64,000 nt of DNA from positions 2,291,460 through 2,355,459 of the forward strand of contig NZ_BPWA01000001.1 in assembly GCF_020521555.1 (NCBI RefSeq), in the 5' to 3' direction. The position numbers and the translations under genes were made by a program. Below the pieces are notes generated by a model. It saw only the letters and a list, made by a program, of their open reading frames with translations, made no database searches and was not told the origin of the DNA. Numbering within the stretch: position 1 is the first letter of the stretch; every line of letters begins with the position of its first letter. The stretch comes from Rodentibacter sp. JRC1 (GTDB taxonomy: Bacteria; Pseudomonadota; Gammaproteobacteria; Enterobacterales; Pasteurellaceae). Shown here piece after piece: positions 28,801-37,381 of this stretch.

Positions 28801-29487
28801 TTAGGGCTTCCCCGTGGTACGCAAGTCGGAACGGTGCTACATCGTTATTTAGAAAAAAACGATTTTAATCTGTTAAGCGATGAAGCGGCTATCATAAAGC
28901 TATGCCAAGAGTTACAACTTGATGATGCTTTTATCAAACCCTTACAACAATGGTTTGAGCAAATTTCGCAAACACCATTATGCGAGACAGTGCCACTAAA
29001 ACTTGTCGAACTGGCGAAAACGGATTGCATTAAAGAAATGTCATTTTATTTATCGATCCGTGATCATTTTAATGTAGAAACCTTTAATCGGGTTCTGCAG
29101 AGCTATCATCGACTACCGAGTGAAAGACTGGAATTTGAAGATATTCAAGGAATGGTACGGGGGACGATTGACTTAGTATTCCGACACAAAGGTAAATATT
29201 ATTTGTTGGATTATAAATCGAATTTCCTTGGCGAAACGCAAGCGGATTATTCACCTGAAGCGCTTGAAAAGGTGATGTTACATCATCACTATGATTGGCA
29301 ATATTTGATTTACACCTTGGCATTACATCGTTATTTAAAAACCGTGGATCGTGATTATGATTACGAACGTCATTTTGGCGGCGTGTTTTATCTTTTCTTG
29401 CGAGGAATGAATGGTGAAACGCAATCCGGCGTGTTTTTTGATCGCCCGACTAAGCAACTCATTGATGAATTAGAGGAGGCGTTTTAA
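25864..29487 (+). CDS. recB: Exodeoxyribonuclease V beta subunit
   Basis: RecB is the UvrD-type 3'-5' helicase and nuclease subunit of RecBCD, used in double-strand-break repair. Walker A EASAGTGKTYTIGSL is at the N-terminus, IDEFQDTDAQQYR is motif II, and KSKGLEYDLVWLPF and LLYVALTRAKYQ are motifs V-VI. The C-terminal nuclease active site is GTIDLVFRHKGKYYLLDYKS. The ATG at 25864 gives 1207 residues. It overlaps recD by one base (TAATG). recC is not in this window. Confidence 0.96.
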   Translation: MKKATPLNPVTLPLNQVNLIEASAGTGKTYTIGSLYLRLLLQAGKQNFSRPLNVEEILVVTFTEMATEELKQKIRERITDAIQKLSEYVETKAITAFKNDEFLTALCVSIENLPLAIQRLKLAEQNMDLAAIFTIHGFCRRMLMQYAFNSGVHFNLELIKDQSDLLKQFANEFWREHFYPLPFDEANFIANELGSPDEVLAILQSDLGKDVQVEIDNPCSLSLPVGEFLQRNLSGYLQAVNELKAFWLQNADKVSELITEEISKTYPKSLPKKLSRKVYQASRLKNWITQINEWATYPRDYYVHKTLKDYFLQSVLEQKGEEGAEPFHHSIFVELEHRVQELVDPALLKKITLYHYRQGIWQKLLEYKQNHQEKSFDDLLRLLCEALHNEQGNQLAEMIRFQYPFAMIDEFQDTDAQQYRIFSKIYRDHQAENSGFIMIGDPKQAIYRFRGADIFTYLKAAQQADERFNLTRNYRSQKQVVEGVNALFDFDKSPFIYDNIEFSPVDALEDHYRFYLKGECEPAYRFYLTKNDGKNLDKTALARTCAVSIQHWLKSAVENQAVFKDEKDGKTLQAADIAVLVRDKNEAELVKNELQQLGIASVYLSDQNSVFDSRVAKELVLVLKACLNVAERPILNAIATALFGLNAAEIHQIHHNEADWQRWADSFAQYQQMWKRQGVLPMLHQLLLEQGIAERLLSLPKGERDLTDFLHLAEILQQAATLNESEAALLSWFEKQIQGEGRQEAQIRLESERQLVKIVTIHKSKGLEYDLVWLPFLAVPSRDPSKSGKVAKDINLYYSKERDTMIWDMQNRHLDALNQETFAEELRLLYVALTRAKYQMAFALPAQFDKKWNPLLYVLTQGEIGEKLELSDTYETTPLLNQFKDKTKSVQIESAETLIKLPPLSFGRAEEGLSAAEFSGEIEQDWRITSFTGIEQAHRRAHYLSESAVKKSLVFDEAKDYDISSEILTALSEQKNEDILGLPRGTQVGTVLHRYLEKNDFNLLSDEAAIIKLCQELQLDDAFIKPLQQWFEQISQTPLCETVPLKLVELAKTDCIKEMSFYLSIRDHFNVETFNRVLQSYHRLPSERLEFEDIQGMVRGTIDLVFRHKGKYYLLDYKSNFLGETQADYSPEALEKVMLHHHYDWQYLIYTLALHRYLKTVDRDYDYERHFGGVFYLFLRGMNGETQSGVFFDRPTKQLIDELEEAF

Positions 29488-31427
29488 TGCTAAGCCTATT
29501 ACAAGAGCTAAATGAGCAAGGCATAATCAGCCATAGCGATTATTATTTTGCGAAATTGATTGCAGATAAACAACCGATCGATTTACCTGAGAATATAAAA
29601 AATTTGGCGATATTACTTGCTGCGCTTTGTAGCTGGTACTATGCACAAGGGAATACGTGCGTTGAGTTAGATAACCAATTGGAACAAAATTTGTTCGGCT
29701 TAAGCTATCGTTCGGCAGAAAAAAATTATCTTGCGGAGATTCAACAAAAAATAGATTTTCTGCCTGTGGCACAATGGCAAGTTGCTTTGCGTGATCATAT
29801 CGCTTTTACACAAGATCCTATTTCACAAATCTCACCGCTGGTATTTCAATTTAGCGCATTGTATTTTTACCGAATTTGGCACGATGAATATCGCGTGGCG
29901 AACTATATAAAAAATACGTTGAAAAATAACCGCACTTTAGCCTTTTCGGATGAAGACATTCGGGAAAAGTTAGCGGCATATTTCCCTCAAAGAACAGATG
30001 AAATCGATTGGCAAAAAGTGGCCGTTGCGATAGCGATAAAAAGTCCTTTCACCGTGATTACGGGCGGTCCCGGCACCGGAAAAACCACAACCGTGACCCG
30101 TTTATTATTAGTGTTGCAAGAATTATACGAACATCGATTGCATATCAAGTTAGTTGCACCAACAGGGAAAGCCGCTTCACGTTTGGAAGAATCTATTAAA
30201 TATGCTTTAGGCTTTTTACAGCAATCTATGGAACTATCCGATGATTTGCTCCAATCTATTCCGAAAAAAGCAGAAACCTTGCATAGTTTGCTTGGTGTCA
30301 ATGCTTTTAATGATAATACCCGCCACAACGCGCACAATCCTTTAACATTAGATGTGCTTGTAGTGGACGAAACATCAATGATCGATTTGCCTTTAATGGC
30401 GAAGCTAATTAACGCCTTAAAACCTGAAACCCGCTTGATTTTATTAGGTGATCCGGCGCAACTTGCTTCTGTTGAAGCGGGTGCTGTACTTGGTGAGTTG
30501 GCGCAATGGCGGGATTTGCCTTACAGTAATGAAACGGCGGATTATTTACGCCGAACCACCGGTTATGAAGTGCCAAATGCACAGGTCTCTAGTCTAATGC
30601 GTGATTGTTTATGCCATCTCATCTTCAGCCGACGTTTTGATAAGGATTCGGCTGTCGGTCGGCTTGCGGAACGAATTCAGCAGGGCAGAGCGGAGGAAAG
30701 TCTTACATTATTCAACGAATATCCGCAAGAATTGCAATTTAATGCGTTCAATTTAGTTCAAAATGAAGCTGATTTTGTGCGACAAGTGGTGAAAAGTGCG
30801 GTCGAAAATTACCGTATTTATTTAACGGAACTGCGTGCATTACAAAAGCAAGGCATTGATTTTAACGCACTGAACGAACGTGGCAAAACTTATGCGGAAA
30901 GTATTCAGGCATGCTTTAATTCAACCGGATTTTTGACCGCACTTCGCACCTCCGCATTAGGTGTCGAAAACCTAAATAAAGAAATTGCCTTGGCATTACG
31001 CCGAGAGAATTTGCTTTGGTTTCGACACGAGCAAGATTGGTATATCGGTAAGCCGATTATGATTACGGAAAATGATCATAACGTACGTCTTTATAATGGC
31101 GATATCGGTTTGTGTCTGGAAAAGGGGAAAGTATGGTTTGGCAATCGGGAAGTGCTTACCAGTCGCATTCCGGCACACGAACCGGCATTTATGATGACGA
31201 TTCATAAATCACAAGGATCGGAGTTTGATCACACACTTATGGTGCTTCCGACCGAACCTAATCCAGTGCTTTCTCGTGAATTGGTATTTACCGGAGTAAC
31301 ACGTGCAAAAAAAATGTTAACTATATTTGCAGAGGAAAAAATATGGAAAATGGCGGTTCGCCAAACGGTGAAACGTCAGAGTAGATTAGGGAAATTATTC
31401 GAAAGTGTAATACAAACAGGAGACTAG
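29487..31427 (+). CDS. recD: Exodeoxyribonuclease V alpha subunit
   Basis: RecD is the 5'-3' SF1B helicase of RecBCD. Walker A is TGGPGTGKTTTVTR near residue 190 and motif II is VVDETSMID near residue 293. The C-terminal FMMTIHKSQGSEFDH plus FTGVTRAKK are the late helicase motifs. The product has 646 residues. Its ATG overlaps the recB stop (TAATG), and grxB starts 1 bp after it. Confidence 0.96.
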   Translation: MLSLLQELNEQGIISHSDYYFAKLIADKQPIDLPENIKNLAILLAALCSWYYAQGNTCVELDNQLEQNLFGLSYRSAEKNYLAEIQQKIDFLPVAQWQVALRDHIAFTQDPISQISPLVFQFSALYFYRIWHDEYRVANYIKNTLKNNRTLAFSDEDIREKLAAYFPQRTDEIDWQKVAVAIAIKSPFTVITGGPGTGKTTTVTRLLLVLQELYEHRLHIKLVAPTGKAASRLEESIKYALGFLQQSMELSDDLLQSIPKKAETLHSLLGVNAFNDNTRHNAHNPLTLDVLVVDETSMIDLPLMAKLINALKPETRLILLGDPAQLASVEAGAVLGELAQWRDLPYSNETADYLRRTTGYEVPNAQVSSLMRDCLCHLIFSRRFDKDSAVGRLAERIQQGRAEESLTLFNEYPQELQFNAFNLVQNEADFVRQVVKSAVENYRIYLTELRALQKQGIDFNALNERGKTYAESIQACFNSTGFLTALRTSALGVENLNKEIALALRRENLLWFRHEQDWYIGKPIMITENDHNVRLYNGDIGLCLEKGKVWFGNREVLTSRIPAHEPAFMMTIHKSQGSEFDHTLMVLPTEPNPVLSRELVFTGVTRAKKMLTIFAEEKIWKMAVRQTVKRQSRLGKLFESVIQTGD

Positions 31428-31428
31428 T

Positions 31429-32076
31429 ATGAAATTATATGCTTATGATCACTGTCCGTTTTGTGTGCGGGCAAGAATGGTTTTCGGCTTAAAAAACCTG
31501 CCTTTTGAATTGGCTGTATTGGCAAACGATGATGAAGCGACACCAATCGGTTTAGTGGGTAAAAAAGTCGTGCCGATCTTAATCAAAGAAGACGGCACGG
31601 CGATGTCGGAAAGTTTAGATATTGTTCGTTATGTGGACGCACATTTCGGCGAAAAATTGCTCTCTGAACAGGTTCGCCCAGAAATTGAGAATTGGATTAA
31701 GAAAGTAGGAAGTTACTACAACCATTTATTGATACCACGCTTTGTGAAGATGGAGTTAGCTGAATTTGAAACACAAAGTGCGGTTGATTATTTCGTTAAA
31801 AAGAAAACGGAATCTATCGGGGATTTCCAACAAAATTTAGATGACACGGCAACTTATCTTGTTCGCTTACAGCAAGATCTTGAAGCACTTGTCCCACTGG
31901 TTAAATCGGCTTCAGCCTTGAATAAAGGGCTTTCTTTGGAAGATATTATGGTTTTCCCAATGCTACGCAATTTAACCTGCGTGAGTGATGTGCAATTTCC
32001 GCCGAAGATATTGGCTTATCTTGAAAAAATGTCGGCACAAAGTGGCGTGGCACTATATTTTAATAAAGCTATTTAA
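31429..32076 (+). CDS. grxB: Glutaredoxin 2
   Basis: This 215-residue GST-fold glutaredoxin has the redox motif CPFC at residues 9-12 (MKLYAYDHCPFCVRAR) and the glutathione-site segment VPILIKEDGTAMSESLDIV. It is followed by a strong terminator. It starts 1 bp after recD, so it is probably cotranscribed with recBD, a pairing I would not predict from function. Confidence 0.94.
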   Translation: MKLYAYDHCPFCVRARMVFGLKNLPFELAVLANDDEATPIGLVGKKVVPILIKEDGTAMSESLDIVRYVDAHFGEKLLSEQVRPEIENWIKKVGSYYNHLLIPRFVKMELAEFETQSAVDYFVKKKTESIGDFQQNLDDTATYLVRLQQDLEALVPLVKSASALNKGLSLEDIMVFPMLRNLTCVSDVQFPPKILAYLEKMSAQSGVALYFNKAI

Positions 32077-32084
32077 AACAAAAA

Positions 32085-32110
32085 AACCTGCCGATTGGCA
32101 GGTTTTTTTT
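32085..32110. terminator. Terminator between convergent grxB and dps
   Basis: The stem AACCTGCC-GATT-GGCAGGTT is flanked by A7 on the left and T8 on the right, so it can act in both directions. Confidence 0.9.
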
Positions 32111-32123
32111 AAGTTATTTCAAA

Positions 32124-32606
32124 TTAAGCATGGCAAGTTTGGCAAGCCGCTTGGAACATCCATACAAGTTTTTCTTGTTCTTTGATGTAATCGCTCATTT
32201 GAGAAGCCGTACCTTCATCATTCGCTTCACCGGCAACTTCAAGAATTTCACGTTGTTGTTCGAGTAATACTTTTAAGCCTGATAATGTACCTGATAAGCA
32301 GTCTTGTGCACTACTTACTGCGATATCTTCCTTAATACGGGATACTTTTAAGTATTGACTGTAACCATTGTTCGGGGTGTAACCTAAAGTGAGGATACGT
32401 TCCGCCACTTCATCTACTTTGGTGACTAAATCATTGTAGATTTCTTCAAATTTTGCGTGTAATTCAAAGAAATTTACGCCTTTAATATTCCAGTGATAGC
32501 CACGCACATTGGTGTAAAAAACTTGGTAGGTTGCAAGTAGGTCGTTTAATTTGCTTGCTAATTCTGCGGATTGTTCTTTGTCTAGTCCGATAGATGTTTT
32601 TGACAT
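32124..32606 (-). CDS. dps: Dps-family ferritin-like DNA-protecting protein
   Basis: This 160-residue protein forms 12-mers that store iron and protect DNA. The inter-subunit ferroxidase residues are visible: His38 and His50 in YHWNIKGVNFFELHAKFEE, and Asp65 and Glu69 in VTKVDEVAER, with the spacing of E. coli Dps. One conserved Asp is Glu54 here. The ATG at 32606 follows AGAGGAAAA; the frame extends ten codons upstream without support. The N-terminal Lys-rich DNA-binding tail of E. coli Dps is short here. Confidence 0.94.
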   Translation of the reverse strand: MSKTSIGLDKEQSAELASKLNDLLATYQVFYTNVRGYHWNIKGVNFFELHAKFEEIYNDLVTKVDEVAERILTLGYTPNNGYSQYLKVSRIKEDIAVSSAQDCLSGTLSGLKVLLEQQREILEVAGEANDEGTASQMSDYIKEQEKLVWMFQAACQTCHA

Positions 32607-33001
32607 AGTATTTTCCTCTTTGTATTGTGAATTCATTCTTCTCTAAGCAACTCTGCATTAGATGGGCTTATTATACACAGAAAATATAGGGAATAAAGTG
32701 ACTTTACATAGATAGGATTAATAGGGAATATATATTGAATCTTTATTTAAAAAAGCATTTAGCGATTAATCTATCTAACTACTGATTTTTCCATTGATTT
32801 AATAAATCATCGCCTTGTTAATAGTATTTTTAAGTGCGGTTAAATTTTAAAGTGTTTTTCGGTATTATGTATCAGTTGCACAAAGAGAATTTTATATTCA
32901 ATATTTATTGGGGGTAGGGTGCGTTACGGCTTCGCCTAACAGCACTCTACAAAGATTTGTGCAAGTGCTACATAATAGCGGTGTTTTTTCAAGGAGGGAC
33001 T
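32607..33001. other. Divergent intergenic region between dps and cdd
   Basis: These 395 bp contain the dps promoter region, one uptake-sequence core near 32832, and repeat element copy 4 (32862-32978). Apart from these I see no ORF or RNA gene. Confidence 0.6.
32862..32978 (-). mobile_element. Repeat element copy 4 (MITE-like, about 117 bp) upstream of cdd
   Basis: It begins GTATTATGTATCAGTTGCAC and ends TTTGTGCAAGTGCTACATAA; these ends are inverted repeats. The core GGTGCGTTACGGCTTCGCCT is in the opposite orientation to copies 2 and 3. It ends about 23 bp before the cdd ATG, almost the same offset as copy 3 before recB. Confidence 0.78.
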
Positions 33002-33880
33002 ATGCTAGAGTTAATTAAACACGTATTACCACAGGATGTTGCATTAAACCAAGCTATCACGGAAGAACTTGAACAGAGACAATATGCCGGTTTCTTGAAT
33101 TACCGACAGGTAGAGAAACTTTGCCAAAAGTTTGAAATCACACCGGTAAAACTAGCACTGCATTTGCTACCGGTTGCCGCTTGTTACAGCCATACGGCAG
33201 TATCTCATTTTAATGTCGGTGCGATTGCGATTGGGGAGGCGGGCGATTTTTATTTCGGTGCAAATCAAGAATTTGCCGACACGGCGATTCAGCAAACCAT
33301 CCATGCGGAGCAAAGTGCAATTAGCCATGCCTGGCTACGGGGCGAAAAGTGCGTGACGGATGTGGTGGTAAACTACACGCCTTGCGGACATTGCCGCCAA
33401 TTTATGAATGAACTCCATAAGGCAGAACATTTAAAAATCCATCTTCCGCATAGTATGAATAACCCTTTACACAATTATTTACCGGATGCTTTTGGGCCGA
33501 AAGATTTAGGTATTGCCGTGCATTTGTTAGCGAAAGAACCCCATTATTTGAATATCAATAATGCGGATGAATTGATTAATCAAGCCGTTTTCGCCGCAAG
33601 TCAGGCGCATTGCCCCTATTCTGAAAGCCCTCACGGTGTGGCGATTCAATTTAGTGATGGTGCAATTATAACCGGACGATATGCCGAAAATGCGGCGTTT
33701 AACCCGAGTTTGCCTGCATTACAAACCGCCTTGAATTTTGTTTATTTGAATAATAAAAAAACGGAGGAGATTCAGCGTATAGTGATGGCGGAACGACCGG
33801 TAAAATTAAGTCATAAAACGATGGCGGAACAGCTTTTATGCGCGCTGAACTTGCCGCCATTAGAATATGTAAAAGTGTAA
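33002..33880 (+). CDS. cdd: Cytidine deaminase
   Basis: This enzyme deaminates cytidine and deoxycytidine to uridine and deoxyuridine in pyrimidine salvage. The zinc site is His101-Ala-Glu103 (HAEQSA) and Cys128/Cys131 in PCGHCRQF, one residue off the E. coli numbering. At 292 residues it is the long homodimeric form with a degenerate second domain. The ATG at 33002 follows AAGGAGGGA. A possible upstream extension lies inside the repeat element and is rejected. Confidence 0.96.
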   Translation: MLELIKHVLPQDVALNQAITEELEQRQYAGFLNYRQVEKLCQKFEITPVKLALHLLPVAACYSHTAVSHFNVGAIAIGEAGDFYFGANQEFADTAIQQTIHAEQSAISHAWLRGEKCVTDVVVNYTPCGHCRQFMNELHKAEHLKIHLPHSMNNPLHNYLPDAFGPKDLGIAVHLLAKEPHYLNINNADELINQAVFAASQAHCPYSESPHGVAIQFSDGAIITGRYAENAAFNPSLPALQTALNFVYLNNKKTEEIQRIVMAERPVKLSHKTMAEQLLCALNLPPLEYVKV

Positions 33881-33886
33881 AATGGA

Positions 33887-33904
33887 GGGAAGAGTGATCT
33901 TCCC
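33887..33904. terminator. Hairpin between convergent cdd and ureD
   Basis: The perfect stem GGGAAGA-GTGA-TCTTCCC lies 6 bp after the cdd stop and ends just before the ureD stop. The T tract on the plus strand is imperfect (ATTATTTATTT), so termination strength is uncertain. Confidence 0.55.
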
Positions 33905-33905
33905 A

Positions 33906-34727
33906 TTATTTATTTGTTACTTGAAAGCGTTCTGCAAGGATTTGAAAAAGCGTTTGGAGCAGCTCGGCACGATGACCCAGCACTCGCACTATTATTCCCG
34001 ATTCATTCAGGAGTGATGCACCGACCAACATATTTTTTTGTTCGGAAATCAGGGCGTGAATATCTTGTAAAATCCCTTTTAATTCGACCGCACTTTTACT
34101 CAAGTTTAAGTAAATCAGTGATCCTTGATGTGAATAATCTTCCATTTGGCTTAGAGCGGTCAGATTCATTTGAGCAGGCAGCCATTGGATACAATCGGAT
34201 ACCAGAGGACGTTTTTTTCCCTCATTTTGTAAGGCATAAATTTTTAAATGTGAAGAGAACTGACGAAATGTAAAACGCTCCTCGTTTAACACCCGCCCGA
34301 TAGCAATAATTTCACCGTAAATCAGCTCGCTATTCTCCCGCATTTCTATTGTGGTTTTTTGTTTGAATGCCGAATCTTTATGCAGCACTAAAGGGTGGGG
34401 CAAATAAAATAAACGGCTTTGTTCGGCAAGCTGAATGTGGGTGATTTGCTCGGCACTATCGCCTTCATTCATCGCTTGTACACGGGTGAAAGCTTGCGTG
34501 TTGAGCGAAAGTGCGGTCAATTTTGCCAAAGAAATTTGAATATCCAGCAGATCGCCCGCCAACACGCCGGGAGAGGAGGACATCTGCATCGCATTTAATC
34601 CGTTCAACCAAGTGGCGGAATAATTCGGCAAGGTCATTACTTTAAAGGGAGGTGTTGCAAAGTATTCCGCAAGTTGAGTCGTGCCATTGGAAGACAGTTT
34701 TGTGGAAAGTTTAAGTTTACTATTCAT
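33906..34727 (-). CDS. ureD: Urease accessory protein UreD (UreH)
   Basis: UreD is the scaffold of the UreDFG complex that activates urease. The N-terminal region with QMSSSPGVLAGDLLDIQI matches the UreD pattern of SPGGVxxGDxL. The product is 273 residues. Its first codon shares a base with the ureG stop. It is the last gene of the urease cluster, where Haemophilus nomenclature uses ureH. The position and the company of UreE/F/G make the call firm. Confidence 0.92.
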   Translation of the reverse strand: MNSKLKLSTKLSSNGTTQLAEYFATPPFKVMTLPNYSATWLNGLNAMQMSSSPGVLAGDLLDIQISLAKLTALSLNTQAFTRVQAMNEGDSAEQITHIQLAEQSRLFYLPHPLVLHKDSAFKQKTTIEMRENSELIYGEIIAIGRVLNEERFTFRQFSSHLKIYALQNEGKKRPLVSDCIQWLPAQMNLTALSQMEDYSHQGSLIYLNLSKSAVELKGILQDIHALISEQKNMLVGASLLNESGIIVRVLGHRAELLQTLFQILAERFQVTNK

Positions 34728-35362
34728 TAGCGTACCAAACTTTGTGGGTCATCGATATTTTTCAATAAAGCATATTTTTCAATCCAACCAATCACGCCGT
34801 CTAGGTTTTCATTTTTCATTAGGTTAGTGAAAATAAAGGGTTGTCCGTTTCGCATACGGCGTGCGTCTCGTTCCATCACACCAAGATCTGCTCCAACAAA
34901 GGGCGCAAGGTCGGTTTTGTTGATCACTAATAAGTCTGATCGGGTAATACCCGGCCCCCCTTTACGAGGAATTTTCTCGCCTTGAGCCACGTCAATAACG
35001 AAAATCGTTACATCGGCTAAATCGGGGCTAAAGGTGGCAGAAAGATTATCACCGCCTGATTCAATAAAGACGATTTCTAAATCAGGGAAACGTGCGACCA
35101 TTTCATCGACCGCTTCTAAATTCATCGAAGCATCTTCACGGATTGCCGTGTGCGGACAACCGCCTGTTTCAACGCCCATAATCCGTTCCGCTGGAAGCAA
35201 ACTGTTCTTGGTTAAAAATTCCGCGTCTTCTTGGGTGTAAATGTCGTTAGTGATAACGGCTACGCTATATTTGTTAGCAATTTCCCGAGTTAAACGTTCG
35301 ATTAAAGCGGTTTTTCCCGCCCCCACAGGGCCTGCTACTCCGATTTTAATGTAGTTACGCAT
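34727..35362 (-). CDS. ureG: Urease accessory GTPase UreG
   Basis: This SIMIBI-class GTPase drives nickel delivery to urease. The P-loop [14 protein letters not shown], the metal-binding [18 protein letters not shown] (with the conserved CPH), [19 protein letters not shown] and the NKTDLAP nucleotide motif are all present in 211 residues. It starts with an AGAGGAAT ribosome-binding site. It is separated from ureF by a vapBC pair, although the two usually adjoin. Confidence 0.97.
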   Translation of the reverse strand: MRNYIKIGVAGPVGAGKTALIERLTREIANKYSVAVITNDIYTQEDAEFLTKNSLLPAERIMGVETGGCPHTAIREDASMNLEAVDEMVARFPDLEIVFIESGGDNLSATFSPDLADVTIFVIDVAQGEKIPRKGGPGITRSDLLVINKTDLAPFVGADLGVMERDARRMRNGQPFIFTNLMKNENLDGVIGWIEKYALLKNIDDPQSLVR

Positions 35363-35365
35363 TTT

Positions 35366-35794
35366 TTATTCCTCTTTAGATTCATTATGTTCTGCCCAAT
35401 TTTCCAACAATAAGCCATCAATTCGCTGAAATTCCGTATCATTGCTGACTAGAATCGCCTTTAAAGATAAGGCGTGAGCCGCAATCCATAAATCATTCGC
35501 TCCAATCATTTTGCCCGAACGTTCCAAAATATGACGTTGCTCGGCATAATGAGGAATGATCATTTTGTCAGGGCATAACACAGGTACAACTTGTGTTAAT
35601 GCTTCAAGGCGTGCTATCGCTTGCTGTGGTTTACTGCTCTTATACGTACCAAAAAGTAACTCTGCATAGGTGATATAACTCATTGCAATGTGATCACTTT
35701 TTGGAATGCTTGCCACTTTTTGAGCAATATGTATAGGCTTATTTTTGATGATATAGATACAAATATTGGTATCTAGTAGATAAGTCGTCATCAA
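35366..35794 (-). CDS. vapC: VapC-type PIN-domain ribonuclease toxin
   Basis: The 142-residue PIN-domain toxin has all four acidic residues of the active site in place: Asp8 in YLLDTN, Glu45 in TYAELLFG, Asp101 in GANDLWIAAHAL and Asp119 in VSNDTEF. VapC toxins typically cut initiator tRNA or rRNA. It overlaps the upstream antitoxin by 4 bp. It lies 3 bp before ureG and so is transcribed along with the urease accessory genes. Confidence 0.9.
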   Translation of the reverse strand: MMTTYLLDTNICIYIIKNKPIHIAQKVASIPKSDHIAMSYITYAELLFGTYKSSKPQQAIARLEALTQVVPVLCPDKMIIPHYAEQRHILERSGKMIGANDLWIAAHALSLKAILVSNDTEFQRIDGLLLENWAEHNESKEE

Positions 35795-36033
35795 AAAGCC
35801 TCACGTTCTTGAATGGGTAAATTTTCTCGTTTTTCTACCGCTTCGATAAATGCTTCATCAAAGCCCGAAAAGGCTTCTAAAAAAGCCGTGCCATTGTGAC
35901 AAGCAGGTTTGGGACTTAATAGTAAACTACCGTCTGCCATTGGTGTGATTTCAACCGTATCCGTATCCAAACGATAAATCGCAGGAATACGCACCGCTTG
36001 AGAATTACCACTTTGAAAAACTTTGGTTAGCAT
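35791..36033 (-). CDS. vapB: VapB-type antitoxin (AbrB-like)
   Basis: An 80-residue antitoxin has an N-terminal SpoVT/AbrB DNA-binding fold (MLTKVFQSGNSQAVRIPAIYRLD) and a C-terminal toxin-binding tail. The vapB-vapC order and 4-bp overlap are typical. A strong AAGGGGG ribosome-binding site precedes the ATG. The pair probably represses itself from a palindrome just upstream. Confidence 0.88.
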   Translation of the reverse strand: MLTKVFQSGNSQAVRIPAIYRLDTDTVEITPMADGSLLLSPKPACHNGTAFLEAFSGFDEAFIEAVEKRENLPIQEREAF

Positions 36034-36068
36034 TTTTTCCCCCTTGATGTATAAACAAAATCATTCTT

Positions 36069-36092
36069 TGTATATATTCTAAGACATATACA
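36069..36092. promoter_or_regulatory. Candidate VapB operator overlapping the ureF stop
   Basis: The perfect 7-bp arms TGTATAT and ATATACA are separated by ten bases, 36 bp upstream of vapB. The ureF stop codon (36079-36081) lies in the spacer. The position and symmetry fit an AbrB-type antitoxin operator. No direct proof of binding exists in the sequence. Confidence 0.45.
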
Positions 36093-36774
36093 ACCGACTA
36101 TAAAGGGTTTCGTGTTGCATTGAGCGAATATCGCTTGCCAATGTTGCTGCTCCGAGCCATTGCGGATCAGGATTAAGACTATTTTCGACCGCACTTGCAA
36201 TCGGCTCTCGCAAGCCAAACAGGATATCCTGCCCGTCCATTTGGCTTAATGGCACAAGTTTCACCCCGTTAGTGATTACACCGACTGCCGCATTATAGTA
36301 AAAGGCATAGAGTGTTTCCGCCTTATCAAGTTTCATCGCTTGCGCCACCATTGCAAAGACGATGGGAAAGAAGCCTTTCGCTTGATTTTGGCTGATGGCT
36401 TGTTGAAATTTTACCAGTAACGGGTTGGTTTCATAGCGGATAAAAATCTTGAGCAATCGAACGCCTAATTTATAACTGCCCTCACGGCTTTCTCGGGCAA
36501 TTTTTGTGGCGGCTAAATCTTGATCCAATTCAATCAAACGGGCTAAATTGTCCGTAGCCATTGCCTCAAAGGCAAGGGATAAATATGCCCCGTCATTGTA
36601 AATCCAATTTTGCAACAGTTGAGTTTGAACATATTCTTTAAGGTTTGCTTTACTGTTTATTACCCCTTGTTGAACAAAGGTTTCCAAACCATTGGAATGG
36701 TTGAAACCACCGATAGGCAAGGTGGGATCAACAAGATGCAATAACGCACCGAGCTGTGTTAATGCTTGTGCCAC
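36079..36774 (-). CDS. ureF: Urease accessory protein UreF
   Basis: UreF bridges UreG to the UreD-urease complex. Length is 231 residues. It contains LVDPTLPIGGFNHSNGLETF at the start, the family's (L)P.GGF..S.GLE motif, and ends in SMQHETLYSRLYMS, the conserved C-terminal tail. The protein therefore appears intact although vapBC was inserted directly after it. It overlaps ureE by 16 bp. Confidence 0.95.
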   Translation of the reverse strand: MAQALTQLGALLHLVDPTLPIGGFNHSNGLETFVQQGVINSKANLKEYVQTQLLQNWIYNDGAYLSLAFEAMATDNLARLIELDQDLAATKIARESREGSYKLGVRLLKIFIRYETNPLLVKFQQAISQNQAKGFFPIVFAMVAQAMKLDKAETLYAFYYNAAVGVITNGVKLVPLSQMDGQDILFGLREPIASAVENSLNPDPQWLGAATLASDIRSMQHETLYSRLYMS

Positions 36775-37316
36775 AATCCATCTCCGTGGTGGTGATAGTC
36801 GTGATGATCATGTGAGTGGCTATGGGAATGCCCGTGTCCCTGTGCCGAATTGGCGCGCAAGGCTTGGCTTAAACGGCGTTCTGCTTTTTGCGGCTCAAAT
36901 CCTGCAGCTTGTAACCATTCAAACATCGGTTTGTCATAGGGCAGGGTGATTTCATCACCGTCTAAAAACAGAGGTGAATGTTTATTGCCGATTTCATAGC
37001 ACGCCCGAGCCATTTCGGGCAAGGTTTTAGGCGAGAGAACAATCACCTCACTTGGCAAGATTTCAATCGCAATCACAAGTTTATCACTGATAAACACCAC
37101 GTCATCGTGCTTTAAACGTTGTCCTTCTTTAAGCAGACGAAAAGCGACTTCACGCCCTGTATTTGTCGTTTTACGTAGAATATTTCGCTCGCTTTCATAC
37201 CAATGTAATGCCACGTGTTCTATTGTTTGATGGGTAATTTTCCCTTCTGTGCGGAGCTCGGCTAAATTGCCTAGAATGGTATCCATTATAGGAAGAATCG
37301 GGTTGATGATTTTCAT
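36759..37316 (-). CDS. ureE: Urease accessory nickel metallochaperone UreE
   Basis: This 185-residue nickel chaperone ends in a His-rich tail (HGHSHSHSHDHHDYHHHGD) that binds Ni. The core has the N-terminal substrate domain and the ferredoxin-like metal-binding domain (CYEIGNKHSPLFLDGDEITL). It overlaps ureF by 16 bp. Upstream, a pyridoxamine-oxidase-like gene separates it from ureC. Confidence 0.95.
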   Translation of the reverse strand: MKIINPILPIMDTILGNLAELRTEGKITHQTIEHVALHWYESERNILRKTTNTGREVAFRLLKEGQRLKHDDVVFISDKLVIAIEILPSEVIVLSPKTLPEMARACYEIGNKHSPLFLDGDEITLPYDKPMFEWLQAAGFEPQKAERRLSQALRANSAQGHGHSHSHSHDHHDYHHHGDGLWHKH

Positions 37317-37381
37317 ATTTTTTCGTTATTCTGGGATCTAAAATTGAATTGATTTAAAACTTGTTGGAAATTGACCGCACT

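Noticed and set aside
32957..33001. Upstream start for cdd giving a 307-residue protein
   Set aside because: The extension is encoded inside the repeat element, while a strong AAGGAGGGA precedes the ATG at 33002 and zinc ligands then match E. coli numbering to within one residue.
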